From Pseudomonadota bacterium (lineage in GTDB: Bacteria; Pseudomonadota; Alphaproteobacteria; Sphingomonadales; Sphingomonadaceae), in the NCBI GenBank assembly GCA_023423655.1, contig JAFAFE010000006.1, forward strand, positions 248,001 to 312,000: 64,000 nt of DNA, in the 5' to 3' direction. The notes under the pieces were generated by a model that was not told the DNA's origin, ran no database searches, and was given only the letters and a program-made list of their open reading frames with translations. Shown in pieces: positions 34,574 through 43,961 of the stretch (its first letter is position 1; each line of letters opens with the position of its first letter). A program made the position numbers and the translations under genes.

Positions 34574-35515
34574 CTAGTGCGCCTTTTTCCTGGGCAGCAT
34601 ATGCAGCGCCGCAACGATGATACCGCCGATAATCACCCCGAAAATGCCGGAGCCTATCGCGTGGACGACCCATTCGATAAAGCCTTGCGCAACACCGATC
34701 CCGGCGGCGACGCTATGCGACAGGCTGTCGAGCCATTCGGGCAGCTTGGTGATGTGGAATTCGTGCATCCCGTGAAGGATGATGCCGCCGCCGACCCAGA
34801 TCATCGCGGCCACGCCGATAATCGATAAGGCTTTCAGCACTTTGGGCATCGCTTTTACAAGGAAATGGCCAAAGCCTTTCGCGCCGCGCCCTTCTTTTTG
34901 CGCCATATGGAGGCCGATATCGTCCATTTTGACGATGAGGCCGACCGCGCCATATACCACAGCCGTAATCGCGAGCGCGACCACGATGAGCGCGCCTGCC
35001 TGCATCCAGATATTCTGGTCGGCGACCTCGTTCAGCGCAATCGCCATAATTTCTGCGGACAGGATGAGGTCGGTGCGGATCGCGCCCGCGACCATCTTGG
35101 CCTCATGGTCCGCCGCGCTCAACTGTTCGGCTTCCTCCTCCAGCGAGGCATTGTCATGGTGGAAGAAATGTTCGTAAAGCTTTTCCGCGCCTTCAAAGCA
35201 GAGATAGGCCCCGCCAACCATCAGGATCGGCGTAATCGCCCAAGGCAGAAACGCGCTTAACAACAAGGCCGCGGGCAAGATGAATAATAATTTATTCTTG
35301 GCCGAGCCCTTGGCGATTTTCCAGATGATCGGCAGTTCGCGCTGCGGCGTGAAGCCCGTCACATAGCGCGGCGTCACGGCTGCGTCGTCGATAACCACGC
35401 CCGCCGCCTTGGCGCTCGCTTTGCCAGCGGCCGCGCCTATATCATCGACCGATGCGGCGGCTAATTTGGCAATGGTTGCAACATCATCGAGGAGGGCAGC
35501 TAGACCGGAGGGCAT
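34574..35515 (-). CDS. DUF808 (YedI-type) inner-membrane protein
   Basis: A 313-residue membrane protein of the DUF808 family. The conserved LAALLDDVATIAKLAAASVDD start, GAYLCFEGAEKLYEHFFHH and the run of helices from residue 165 onward are typical. E. coli YedI is of unknown function. Length and start fit the family exactly. Confidence 0.93.
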   Translation of the reverse strand: MPSGLAALLDDVATIAKLAAASVDDIGAAAGKASAKAAGVVIDDAAVTPRYVTGFTPQRELPIIWKIAKGSAKNKLLFILPAALLLSAFLPWAITPILMVGGAYLCFEGAEKLYEHFFHHDNASLEEEAEQLSAADHEAKMVAGAIRTDLILSAEIMAIALNEVADQNIWMQAGALIVVALAITAVVYGAVGLIVKMDDIGLHMAQKEGRGAKGFGHFLVKAMPKVLKALSIIGVAAMIWVGGGIILHGMHEFHITKLPEWLDSLSHSVAAGIGVAQGFIEWVVHAIGSGIFGVIIGGIIVAALHMLPRKKAH

Positions 35516-35596
35516 AAAGGGTTGGGCTCCTTGAGCGTCAAAAAAAGGGTTAAGTTTGCGTGTAATGGCTCGCTCACAATTGTCGAGAGCGAATGA

Positions 35597-36238
35597 CTAT
35601 TCGGTCTTTGCGCTGGTGGACGCTCCATCTTGCAGCCCGCAATTTTCGGCGAAATAATGTTTGACCTCGTCGGTGCCGGTCAGGCCCGATGTGGAGGAGC
35701 CGCTTTCGCCGTCAATCGTCTTAATCGAAAAGGTTATCGACGTGCCCCCCAATACCGCATCGCGAAACGCTTCGGCCTGTTCGGGCAGGATATTGAAGCT
35801 GGAGCGCGAAAATTGCGTTGCGTCGAATTTTTTATCGTCCACCTCGACAGTCATCGTGCCGCGATTGTCAGGGGCGCTGTCATAGGCGACCTCGAACGGC
35901 AGGTCGATGCTGGCCTGCCAGCGCGCATTTTTCTCCCCGCCCCAGCTTGCCGGACAGCGGATATTCAGCCGCGATTTTTCGAATTTCATGTCATTATCAT
36001 TGGACGCATCGGCCATGACGAGCAAAGCGGAGCCTTGGAAACTTTCCTCCTTGCCCGCCTCTTTGGGGGACAGCGACCAGCGTTCTCCGGCGATTTCCTG
36101 CTTCACGCGCACGACGCTTTCATCGTCCGTCGCGCCTTGTTGAGGCGCCCCGTCGTCCGGCTTCTTACATGCAGACAGCGCCAATGCGGCCCCCGTCAGC
36201 GCCATCAGGATAAAGGTTGAGGGACGGCGGTGGGGCAT
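35597..36238 (-). CDS. Predicted lipoprotein
   Basis: A 213-residue exported protein. Signal MPHRRPSTFILMALTGAALA ends in a lipobox (ALSAC, Cys24). The mature region is acidic and Ser-rich, with one likely beta domain (about 50-190) containing WSLSPKEAGKEESFQGSALL and LNIRCPASWGG, and a second Cys near the end (NCGLQDG) that could pair with the one in IRCPAS. Function not recognised. Confidence 0.75.
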   Translation of the reverse strand: MPHRRPSTFILMALTGAALALSACKKPDDGAPQQGATDDESVVRVKQEIAGERWSLSPKEAGKEESFQGSALLVMADASNDNDMKFEKSRLNIRCPASWGGEKNARWQASIDLPFEVAYDSAPDNRGTMTVEVDDKKFDATQFSRSSFNILPEQAEAFRDAVLGGTSITFSIKTIDGESGSSTSGLTGTDEVKHYFAENCGLQDGASTSAKTE

Positions 36239-36381
36239 GATCTATTCCTTATGACTGCGTCGGGAAGGCCCATGACTATGCAAATTATCGCACCATGTTC
36301 AATGCGGTTGCGGTGCGCTGCGCCTTTTCGCGCGCATCAAGGCTTGGCAAAGCGGCTGCGCGCTGGCATCGGGGGGAGGTT

Positions 36382-38205
36382 ATGACATCGCGCTCGCCTC
36401 TCGATGATTTCAAGACCGCCCTCACCTCGGCGGCAAGAGCGGTTGCGCGCGAGCCGGAAGTCGAGATTGCGTTTACCGCCGATGCGCCGGGTGCGTCGAA
36501 CAAACATTTCCGCGTGCCGATGCCGGGGCGGGTCTTGCCTAAGGATCAGGTCGCCGAAGCGCGCGGCTTTTCCGACAGTATGGCGCTCAAATTGCGGCAC
36601 CATGATACAAGCCTCCACGCCGCCCACCGCCCGTCCGATCCGGTTGCAGGCGCAGTGTTTGACGCGATCGAAAATGCCCGCGTCGAAGCTTTGGGCGCGC
36701 GCAGCATGGAAGGCGTCGCGCGCAACCTTGATGCCGCGATGGTCATGCGGATGCGCTCCGACCCCATCGCGCGCGCGCAACATGCCGAAGAAGTGCCGCT
36801 GCAATCCGCGCTTGAATTGCTCGCGCGGCAAAGGCTGACGGGGGCGGAGCCGCCCGAAAGCGCAGTCAAAGGTCTAGACCTCGTGCGCGACTGGATCGAG
36901 GATAAGGCAGGCGGCGACCTCGACGCGCTGGCGCTGGCGCTCGATGATCAGGCCGCGTTCCAAGGGCTGGTCGGCAAATTGCTCGCTGATCTGGATCTCA
37001 CCCAAGGCGAAGTCGCGCCTGAAGAGGAAATGGAGCCGGACGAGGCCGAGGAAGAGCAGGACGCCGAGCAAGAACAAGACCAAGGCGACGAGAGTGAACA
37101 GTCGGGCGACAGCCAGCAAACCGACGCGCGCGCCGATATGGAAGGCGATGACGCCGATGATGGCGACAGCGACCCGTCCGCCGAAGATGCCGATGGCGAA
37201 GCGGACGCGGACTCGCAGGATTTTGACGATGACGGGATGATGCCCGTCCGGCCCAACCGCCCTTATGGCGACATCCCCAATTTCGACTATAAAATCTGGA
37301 CCGAAAAATATGACGAGGTGGTCGAGGCGACCGACCTGTGCGACGAGGAAGAATTAACCCGGTTGCGCGGCTTTTTGGACCTCCAGATGGCGAATTTGCA
37401 AGGGGCGGTGACCAAGCTTGCCAACCGGCTCCAGCGCCGCTTGATGGCACAGCAAAACCGCGCATGGGATTTCGATCAGGAAGAAGGCTTGCTCGACCCC
37501 GCCCGGCTTGCGCGCGTCGTCATCAATCCGGCGCATAATCTCAGCTACAAGATCGAGCGCGACACCGATTTCCGCGATACGGTGGTGACGATCCTTATCG
37601 ACAATAGCGGTTCGATGCGCGGGCGGCCCATCGGCATTGCGGCCATTTCCGCCGATATATTGGCGCGCACATTAGAACGCTGCGGGGTCAAGACCGAGAT
37701 TTTGGGCTTTACCACGCGCACCTGGAAGGGCGGGAACAGCCGCGAGGATTGGCTTGCCGCCGGCCGCACGCCCAATCCGGGGCGTTTGAACGACCTGCGC
37801 CATATCATCTATAAAAAGGCCGACGAGCCGTACCGCCGCGCGCGCCGCTCATTGGGCCTGATGATGCGCGAAGGGTTATTGAAGGAAAATATCGACGGCG
37901 AAGCCTTGCTGTGGGCGCATAACCGCATCGTCCACCGCCCCGAAGACCGCCGCATCCTCATGGTGATTTCGGACGGCGCACCGGTCGATGACAGCACGCA
38001 ATCGGTCAATAACGGCAATTATCTGAACCAGCATTTGCGCGAGGTGATTGGCTGGATCGAGAAAAAATCGCCGGTCGAACTAATCGCCATCGGCATAGGT
38101 CATGATGTGACGCGCTGGTATGCGCGCGCGGTGACAATCATGGATGCAGAGCAGCTTGGCGGCACGATGATCGAGCAATTGGCCTCGCTGTTCGACACGG
38201 CTTAA
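36382..38205 (+). CDS. cobT: CobT-like protein (cobaltochelatase subunit family)
   Basis: A 607-residue protein of the CobT family. Order: N-terminal CobT domain (about 1-200), an extremely acidic linker at about 210-320 (runs such as EEEMEPDEAEEEQDAEQEQD), then a von Willebrand A domain whose metal site is DNSGSMRG with a later SDGAPVDD. In aerobic cobalamin synthesis CobT works with the AAA+ protein CobS and CobN to insert cobalt. No cobS, cobN or other cob gene is in the window, so in this organism it may act with a CobS homologue in a different chaperone role. GGGGGAGG precedes the ATG. Its stop overlaps the convergent tetR stop by 4 bases. Confidence 0.9.
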   Translation: MTSRSPLDDFKTALTSAARAVAREPEVEIAFTADAPGASNKHFRVPMPGRVLPKDQVAEARGFSDSMALKLRHHDTSLHAAHRPSDPVAGAVFDAIENARVEALGARSMEGVARNLDAAMVMRMRSDPIARAQHAEEVPLQSALELLARQRLTGAEPPESAVKGLDLVRDWIEDKAGGDLDALALALDDQAAFQGLVGKLLADLDLTQGEVAPEEEMEPDEAEEEQDAEQEQDQGDESEQSGDSQQTDARADMEGDDADDGDSDPSAEDADGEADADSQDFDDDGMMPVRPNRPYGDIPNFDYKIWTEKYDEVVEATDLCDEEELTRLRGFLDLQMANLQGAVTKLANRLQRRLMAQQNRAWDFDQEEGLLDPARLARVVINPAHNLSYKIERDTDFRDTVVTILIDNSGSMRGRPIGIAAISADILARTLERCGVKTEILGFTTRTWKGGNSREDWLAAGRTPNPGRLNDLRHIIYKKADEPYRRARRSLGLMMREGLLKENIDGEALLWAHNRIVHRPEDRRILMVISDGAPVDDSTQSVNNGNYLNQHLREVIGWIEKKSPVELIAIGIGHDVTRWYARAVTIMDAEQLGGTMIEQLASLFDTA

Positions 38206-38888
38206 CCGGTTTTCGCAGGCGGCTTGCGGGCCTTGCCGCCGTCCAGACTGTTGGCCAGCAACAACCAGTCCGCACAGCCGCTTGGAATTACTTTTTCGAT
38301 CAGCGCATCAATGTCGGTGAGCCGCACCTGCCCGTCGAGGATCAGCATCGCAAGCCCATGCACCAGCGCCCAAGCGCGCATCGCCGCGACCAGCCGCACC
38401 TCCTCGCTCGCCTCCGGACCCAGCAGCACCGCGATATTCTGGATGAGCAGCCCCGCCGCGCTGTCATCGGGCGGGGTTTCAAACGGGTGGGTCTGGTTCA
38501 CCGCGCAAGAGAAAATCATGCGGAACAAGGACGGCTTGGCAATCGCAAAGCGCACATAAGCGCGGCCCGATGCTGCAAAAGCGGCTTGCGGTTCAAGCCC
38601 CTCCATCGCATCGGCCTGCGCTTCGGCGAGCATTTCAAAGCCGCGCGAGGCGATCGCCCCCATCAGCGCATCCTTGTCCGGAAAATGGCGGTAAAGTGCG
38701 GTCGCGCTCACGCCCACCTTGCGCGCAATTTCCCGCAAGGACAATTGTTCAACGCTCGAATGTTCAAGCTGGCGCAACCCTTCTTCGAGCGCCGCCGCGC
38801 GCAAATCGCCGTGATGATAGCTTGATTTGGCAGCGCGGGGGCGGCGCTTCATCACTTCAATGTTGACACTGTTATCATTATCAATCAT
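38202..38888 (-). CDS. TetR-family transcriptional regulator
   Basis: A 228-residue regulator. The DNA-binding domain is near residues 35-80 (LSLREIARKVGVSATALYRHFPDKDALMGAI), a clear TetR helix-turn-helix. The C-terminal ligand domain has the AFAASGRAYVRFAIAKPSLFRMIF pattern of the WHG subgroup. Start: an ATG with AAGG 7 bases upstream gives MIDNDNSVNIEVMKRR; a later ATG (MKRRPRAAK, 12 codons on) is also plausible and would leave the palindrome at 38861 just upstream as an operator. It is divergent from the carotenoid oxygenase gene, its likely target. Confidence 0.9.
   Translation of the reverse strand: MIDNDNSVNIEVMKRRPRAAKSSYHHGDLRAAALEEGLRQLEHSSVEQLSLREIARKVGVSATALYRHFPDKDALMGAIASRGFEMLAEAQADAMEGLEPQAAFAASGRAYVRFAIAKPSLFRMIFSCAVNQTHPFETPPDDSAAGLLIQNIAVLLGPEASEEVRLVAAMRAWALVHGLAMLILDGQVRLTDIDALIEKVIPSGCADWLLLANSLDGGKARKPPAKTG
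38861..38877. promoter_or_regulatory. Candidate TetR operator
   Basis: A 17-base imperfect palindrome, TGTTGACACTGTTATCA, where 12 of 17 positions match its own reverse complement and the ACA-N-TGT core is perfect. It is the size and kind of site TetR dimers bind and lies at the start of tetR, 100 bases from the divergent oxygenase start. Confidence 0.4.
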
Positions 38889-38979
38889 CACGGCACCTTA
38901 AAACAGGTTTACGCCCTTGCTGCCCTCGCATGGCAGTTGGCGGGAATCGGTCCATATTGCGGAAAAAAGGAAGACTATC

Positions 38980-40416
38980 ATGTCCCTTACCGAACGCGAG
39001 CGCAACATCCGAAGCCGTGTGGGCAAGACTTTGGCGGCCATAGGGCGGGTGACGAGCGCGCTGCGCCCGATGCCTGACGGCCCGCATCCCTATCTGGAAG
39101 GCCTCCACAAAAGGATGGAGGAAGAGGTGACTTTAGAGGCGCTATCCGTCACCGGAACCATCCCGCCGACGCTCGCCGGTCGCTATTTGCGCATCGGTCC
39201 CAATCCGGTGCGCCCGCCCAATCCCAAAAATTATCATTGGTTTACCGGCGACGGCATGGCGCATGGCGTCCGCATCAAGCATGGCAAGGCTTTATGGTAT
39301 CGCAACCGTTGGGTGCGCTCGACCGCTGTGTCGCAGGCTTTGGGCGAGGCGCCCCTCCCCGGTCCGCGCGGTCCGAACGAGGTGGTCAACACCAATATTC
39401 TGCGCTTGGGCGACCGGATATGGGCGCTATCCGAAGCGGGCAGCGTGCCTGTGGAAATGAGCGATACACTCGAAACCATCGCGCATAATCCGTTTGACGG
39501 CGGGCTGGAAAATGCCTTTTCCGCCCATCCGCATATCGACCCGCACACCGGCGAAGCGCACGCCATATGCTATCGCGGCGGGATTATGGACCGAGTGTGG
39601 CATGTCGTGCTGGACCGGAACGCTCATGTTGTGCGCGAAGAAGCCATCAAGGTCGCGCATGGCCCGTCGATCCATGATTGCCAGATTACGCCGCATCATG
39701 TGCTGCTGTTCGACCTTCCGATAACCTTTTCGTTAAAAGCGATGCTGGGCGGACGGAATTTCCCCTATCGCTGGAACCCGCAGCACAAACCGCGCGTCGG
39801 GCTGTTGGGGCGGAACGCGCCGGGGGAGAGCATCATCTGGTATGATGTCGCGCCTTGCTATATCTTCCACACCGGCAATGCGTTTGAAGACGAACAAGGG
39901 CGCACACAGGTCGATGTGGTAGTCCATGACCATTTGTTCGACCGCATCACCAACGGCCCCGATGAATCGAAAACCAGCCTTGAACGCTGGACCTTCGACC
40001 CGGCCAGCCGCAGCATCCTGCGCACCGTGCTGGATAGCGACGGACAGGAATTTCCGCGCTATGACGAGCGGCGCACAGGCGCGCCCTATCGCTATCTCTA
40101 CACCGTCGCGATGGATAATGACCAAGCGGGCCTCATCAATGATACCCGGCTGATCAAGCAGGATCTGGTGGCGGGCAGCAAGCAAGTGACCGACTTCGGC
40201 CCCGCGCGCCATCCCGGCGAATTTGTGTTCGTGCCTTCGCACGCACAGGCGGCAGAGGATGAAGGCTGGCTGATCGGGCTGGTGGTGGATGCGAACAAGG
40301 CGACCACCGACCTCATGATCCTCGACGCGCAAAATTTCGAAAACCCGCCCCAAGCCATCATCCACCTCCCCCACCACATCCCGCCGGGCTTCCACGGCAA
40401 TTGGGTGGAGGATTGA
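38980..40416 (+). CDS. Carotenoid oxygenase family protein
   Basis: A 478-residue member of the carotenoid/stilbene cleavage dioxygenase family, seven-bladed propellers with an iron held by four His. The His are visible in the conserved settings SAHPHID, SIHDCQIT, IFHTGNAFED and GFHGNW. It could cleave apocarotenoids or lignin-derived stilbenes; sphingomonads carry both types and the sequence alone does not decide. Start: GGAAAAAAGGAAG precedes the ATG. A divergently transcribed TetR gene suggests substrate-responsive control. Confidence 0.9.
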   Translation: MSLTERERNIRSRVGKTLAAIGRVTSALRPMPDGPHPYLEGLHKRMEEEVTLEALSVTGTIPPTLAGRYLRIGPNPVRPPNPKNYHWFTGDGMAHGVRIKHGKALWYRNRWVRSTAVSQALGEAPLPGPRGPNEVVNTNILRLGDRIWALSEAGSVPVEMSDTLETIAHNPFDGGLENAFSAHPHIDPHTGEAHAICYRGGIMDRVWHVVLDRNAHVVREEAIKVAHGPSIHDCQITPHHVLLFDLPITFSLKAMLGGRNFPYRWNPQHKPRVGLLGRNAPGESIIWYDVAPCYIFHTGNAFEDEQGRTQVDVVVHDHLFDRITNGPDESKTSLERWTFDPASRSILRTVLDSDGQEFPRYDERRTGAPYRYLYTVAMDNDQAGLINDTRLIKQDLVAGSKQVTDFGPARHPGEFVFVPSHAQAAEDEGWLIGLVVDANKATTDLMILDAQNFENPPQAIIHLPHHIPPGFHGNWVED

Positions 40417-40449
40417 AGGCGTATCGGGTTTGCATGGGGTTTAAGAGAA

Positions 40450-40518
40450 TTCACGCGGAGGCGCGGGGCGCGAAGTTTTTCGAAAGAGGTTCACGCAGAG
40501 GCGCAGAGGGCGCAGAGA
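40450..40518. repeat. Family F: TTCACGC-GAGGCGC direct repeat
   Basis: Two directly repeated units, TTCACGCGGAGGCGCGGGGC and TTCACGCAGAGGCGCAGAGG, spaced by 40 bases. The second unit is a sequence I have met as intergenic DNA in many unrelated bacteria. No coding content. Confidence 0.7.
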
Positions 40519-40611
40519 AGCAGGATATTGGAGCAGCGCGCGGATAGAATCTAGGCGAGAAAATTAAGACCTGAAATCGGGCCAGGTAATCAGGACCGAA
40601 AATTACAACTT

Positions 40612-40866
40612 CCGTTCGTGCTGAGTAGGGTTCGCAGAACCCGTATCGAAGCACCGGTTTCAACCAAGCTCTTCGATACGGCACTAACGTGCCTACTCAG
40701 AGCGAACGGAGGGGGAGTGTTACGCAAAATGGCAGGAATTTCCCTCCATTCGCTCTACCCGTTCGTCCTGAGTGCCGCTTCGCCATATGGCGAAGCGGTG
40801 TATCGAAGGACCGGTTTAGGCTTCCTCTTCGATACATCGCTTTGCTGCTATCCAAGACGAACGGAA
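40612..40866. repeat. Two palindromic elements based on CCGTTCGT...ACGAACGG
   Basis: Element one (about 40612-40710) has arms CCGTTCGTGCTGAGTAGG / CCTACTCAGAGCGAACGG and an internal CGTATCGAAG / CTTCGATACG pair. Element two (about 40759-40866) has CCGTTCGTCCTGAGTG and AAGACGAACGG with internal GTATCGAAG / CTTCGATAC. They share the CGAAG/CTTCG heart with family C. They fill the gap between two convergent genes. Confidence 0.8.
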
Positions 40867-40909
40867 GGGCGTGACAGATCGCCTTCCTTGGCCCATCACC
40901 GCCCCCACA

Positions 40910-40946
40910 TAAAAACCGGGTGACGGCGCTTGTTTCCGTCACCCGG
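40910..40946 (-). terminator. Rho-independent terminator after the second TonB receptor
   Basis: Stem CCGGGTGACGG / CCGTCACCCGG. On the minus strand it is followed by TTTTTATG, 25 bases after the receptor stop codon. Confidence 0.9.
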
Positions 40947-40970
40947 CTGGCTGGTTTTCATAACGACAGA

Positions 40971-43658
40971 TCAGAACATTTTGCGGAAGCTGATTTCCAC
41001 ATAACGCCCGCGCGGGTCTAGATAGCCGGGCTGGTAGGTCAGCGGCACATCGCCTTCGCGGTTTTTGACCGTCTGGATCGCATTGGTCACATTATTGACC
41101 GACAGGCGCAGACGGCTGCCTTTGAGGAACGGCACCGCTTCGACCAATTTGGGCTGCTGGTCGAAATTCATAAAGGCCGACAGGTTGAAGGTCAGCAATT
41201 CGCCAAAGCGCAACTGGTCGTTGATGCTATCGCCTTCCGCTCTCGTCGCGCTTTGATATTTGGCGTTGCCGCGAATCCCGAAGCCTTTGTAGAACCAGCC
41301 CGCATCAAGGTCGAGCTGGTGGCGCGCGGTGCCGCCGCTGCTACCGGTGGCGCTGCCATCGAGCAGGTCAAGCTTGGGCAAGCCCGGCCCCATATCAATC
41401 GTATCGGTCAGGCGGATGGTGTGGAACAAGGACAGGTTCCAGCGGCCCCCAGAACCGCCGCCCATGCCGCCACGTCCGCCGCCACCACGCGGACCGCCAC
41501 CGCCACGACCTCCGGCATTGGCCCCGGGCGGAGGTCCGCCTTCGCCGCCGCTACGCACACCGCCTTGGCCGCGCCCCCCGCGTCCTTCTCCACGCCCTTC
41601 CCCGCGCCCGCGCTCTTGCTGGCCAAAGGATTTGAAGAAAGTGAAGCCATATCGGATATTGCTATTATCTCGGCTGTCATAATTGAGCGGGCGATTGTCG
41701 ATTTCGACAAGATTGCCGTCCGCATCACGAATAATCCGGTCGGGGAAAGCCGCTTCCACCTCTGGCGTCAACAAAGGCAACGAGCCAATAGGGTCATCCA
41801 TATGGTTGTTATAATAATTGGCGCTAAACCGCAGATTATCGACCCAGGGCAGATTATAATTGAGCGCCAGCTTCCATTCGCGCTTCTTTTGCGAAAGCAG
41901 GTCCGGATTACCGCCGCTGATCGAATTGACCAGCACGGTCTGGCCGGTCTGGAAGTCATAGACGGTGCGGTTGGGATTATTCACAACCGGCGAACCAAGC
42001 TGCGACATGGAAGGCGCCCCTTCGTCAATCGCGATCGAAGCGGACAGGTTCAAGCGGCCGGACGGCGACCAATTCAGCCCCGTGCCCCAACTGGTCAGCC
42101 CGCCAAAATCGGACACATGATTATAGCCCGCATTGGCGTTCAAGGAGAGGCGGCCAAGGAAGGGCAGCACATCGCTGTCCGCGTCGGCAATCGGCACTTC
42201 GATGCTCGCCAGCACATTGCCTTCCTGACGCTTCAAATCGGTGCTGCTGAAGGTGCCGCGCCGGTTGCTCCAGCCTTCATAATCGCGCGCGACAAAGCCG
42301 GTGGTGAGGCTCGCGCGGACGCGGCCTGCGGGAAGGTCGAACAGCGGGCCATTGAACACGGCGGTCGCGTCGGTCGATACATCTTGGCCCCGGGACTCAT
42401 CCTGCTCGGCATCGACCGTGGCACAGCGACGCAGGCCATCCGCGCCTTCTTCCAGCACACATTGGTCGACTAGGCTGGTCGTGTTGGTGCGGTCATGATT
42501 GGCTGAAAAATTCCAGCGCCAGCGGCCAATATCGCCGTTAAAGCCGGTGCCGGCATGGAAAGTGCGGCTGCGGTTTTCGGTGTCGATGCGGCCATCGCAC
42601 AGCAAGGCCGACGGGTTGGCGCAGGACATGCTATCGTCCGCCCAATAGCCGGTCGGGCCGTTCGCGCCTTTGCTGTTGGACAGTTCGTAGGACAGGTTGA
42701 GCGAACCCGAAATATCGTCGGTCAGATAGCGCTGCAGCGTGCCTTCAAGCTTGGCTTCCAGCGTTTCGGAGCGCAGCGTGTTGAAATCGGCGGGCGTGGT
42801 GCCGGGCGGCAAGGCCTGAGTCGGGTCGATGCGATAGGCAATATCGCGGTCGCTTTCCCATAAGGGCGTCGCACGCTTCACTTCGCCGGTGATGTTGGTG
42901 CGACCATTGCTTTCGATGCGCAGCAGGCTCGCTTCCAGTTCCTGCGCGGAAAAGCCGCCTGCGGTCGGCTGGCCATATTCGGCCTCGACCGTCACCGCGC
43001 GGAAATTCTTTTTGAGGATGAAGTTCACCACGCGCTGGTCGGGCTTATAGCCTTGCGATACCGCGACTTCTTCGGGATAGACTTCCATCTTGTCGATGGC
43101 TTCGGGCGGGATATTGCGGATCTCGCGGAAGCTCGACACGCGGCGACCATTGACCAGCACCACCGGACGGCCCGACCCGCGCCCCGATTGGGTGAGCGAG
43201 GCGGTGGCATCGAGCAATTCGTCAATCGAAGACGCGCCATAGCCCTGGATGGTTTCGGCATCCAGCACCTGTTCGGCAGGCGTATCGGAGATAAGCGAGC
43301 CTGCCGATGTGCGCCCGACCACGATGATCGCATCGCCGTCAGCGGTATCTTCTACGTCATCACCCGCGGGCGCGTCAGGGTCACTTTCATCCTGCACTGC
43401 ACCATCAACGGTGATGTCGCCGCTTTCCTGCGTATCGTCATCCTGCGCATCGCTTTGCGGCGCATCGGCTTGCGGGGCGGCGGGCGCAGAGTCTGGTGCA
43501 GGGGCCGGCGCGGGAGCGCTCTGGGCGGGGACAGCAGGCGCTACAGGCGCAGCGTTCTGCGCGCTTTGCGCCAGTGCGGGCGTTGCGCCCAACAGCGCGA
43601 CTAGTGCCACGCCGCACCCAAGATGCGCAAATTTCGGTTTGGAAACATGTAAGGTCAA
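40971..43658 (-). CDS. TonB-dependent receptor with Gly/Arg-rich insertion
   Basis: An 895-residue outer-membrane receptor. Signal peptide ending PALAQ (about residue 31), a long Ala/Pro/Asp linker to about 110, plug domain (IIVVGRTSAGSLISDTPAEQ, VLVNGRRVSSFREIRNIPPE), then a barrel ending EISFRKMF. Residues about 676-735 are almost only Gly, Arg, Ser and Pro (for example GRGEGRGEGRGGRGQGG), forming a flexible basic loop between strands. The start appears to be TTG (TTGACCTTACAT), because no ATG or GTG lies in frame before the signal peptide and a stop is close upstream. Ligand unknown. Confidence 0.9.
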   Translation of the reverse strand: MTLHVSKPKFAHLGCGVALVALLGATPALAQSAQNAAPVAPAVPAQSAPAPAPAPDSAPAAPQADAPQSDAQDDDTQESGDITVDGAVQDESDPDAPAGDDVEDTADGDAIIVVGRTSAGSLISDTPAEQVLDAETIQGYGASSIDELLDATASLTQSGRGSGRPVVLVNGRRVSSFREIRNIPPEAIDKMEVYPEEVAVSQGYKPDQRVVNFILKKNFRAVTVEAEYGQPTAGGFSAQELEASLLRIESNGRTNITGEVKRATPLWESDRDIAYRIDPTQALPPGTTPADFNTLRSETLEAKLEGTLQRYLTDDISGSLNLSYELSNSKGANGPTGYWADDSMSCANPSALLCDGRIDTENRSRTFHAGTGFNGDIGRWRWNFSANHDRTNTTSLVDQCVLEEGADGLRRCATVDAEQDESRGQDVSTDATAVFNGPLFDLPAGRVRASLTTGFVARDYEGWSNRRGTFSSTDLKRQEGNVLASIEVPIADADSDVLPFLGRLSLNANAGYNHVSDFGGLTSWGTGLNWSPSGRLNLSASIAIDEGAPSMSQLGSPVVNNPNRTVYDFQTGQTVLVNSISGGNPDLLSQKKREWKLALNYNLPWVDNLRFSANYYNNHMDDPIGSLPLLTPEVEAAFPDRIIRDADGNLVEIDNRPLNYDSRDNSNIRYGFTFFKSFGQQERGRGEGRGEGRGGRGQGGVRSGGEGGPPPGANAGGRGGGGPRGGGGRGGMGGGSGGRWNLSLFHTIRLTDTIDMGPGLPKLDLLDGSATGSSGGTARHQLDLDAGWFYKGFGIRGNAKYQSATRAEGDSINDQLRFGELLTFNLSAFMNFDQQPKLVEAVPFLKGSRLRLSVNNVTNAIQTVKNREGDVPLTYQPGYLDPRGRYVEISFRKMF

Positions 43659-43961
43659 AGCCTGATCTTTCTTCTTGCCTGTTTCAATTTCAAGCTGTCG
43701 AACTAGCTATAAAATGTATCAAAATTGTCCCCAACAGGGTGGATAATTGTATCAACGCAAAATTTCACGGACGCGCATTAACATTACCGGATAGCGCAAC
43801 TATCGTGCGAAAAAGCAGTTCCATGCACGCTATCGCTTGCGCGCGCCGCGTTTCGGTTCCAAGGCGTCCTCCTCATAAAATCGGCCCTTATGTTGCATTG
43901 CGGCATAAACCTAGCCCATATATGATGAACATGGATTGACAGAAGTAAGGAGTGACACACG
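43659..43961. other. Divergent promoter region of TonB receptor and DAHP synthase
   Basis: About 300 bases between two genes read apart. The receptor-proximal half is AT-rich (CTATAAAATGTATCAAAATT near 43705) and is probably its promoter; TATAAAATG... may be a -10. No gene found. Confidence 0.5.
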
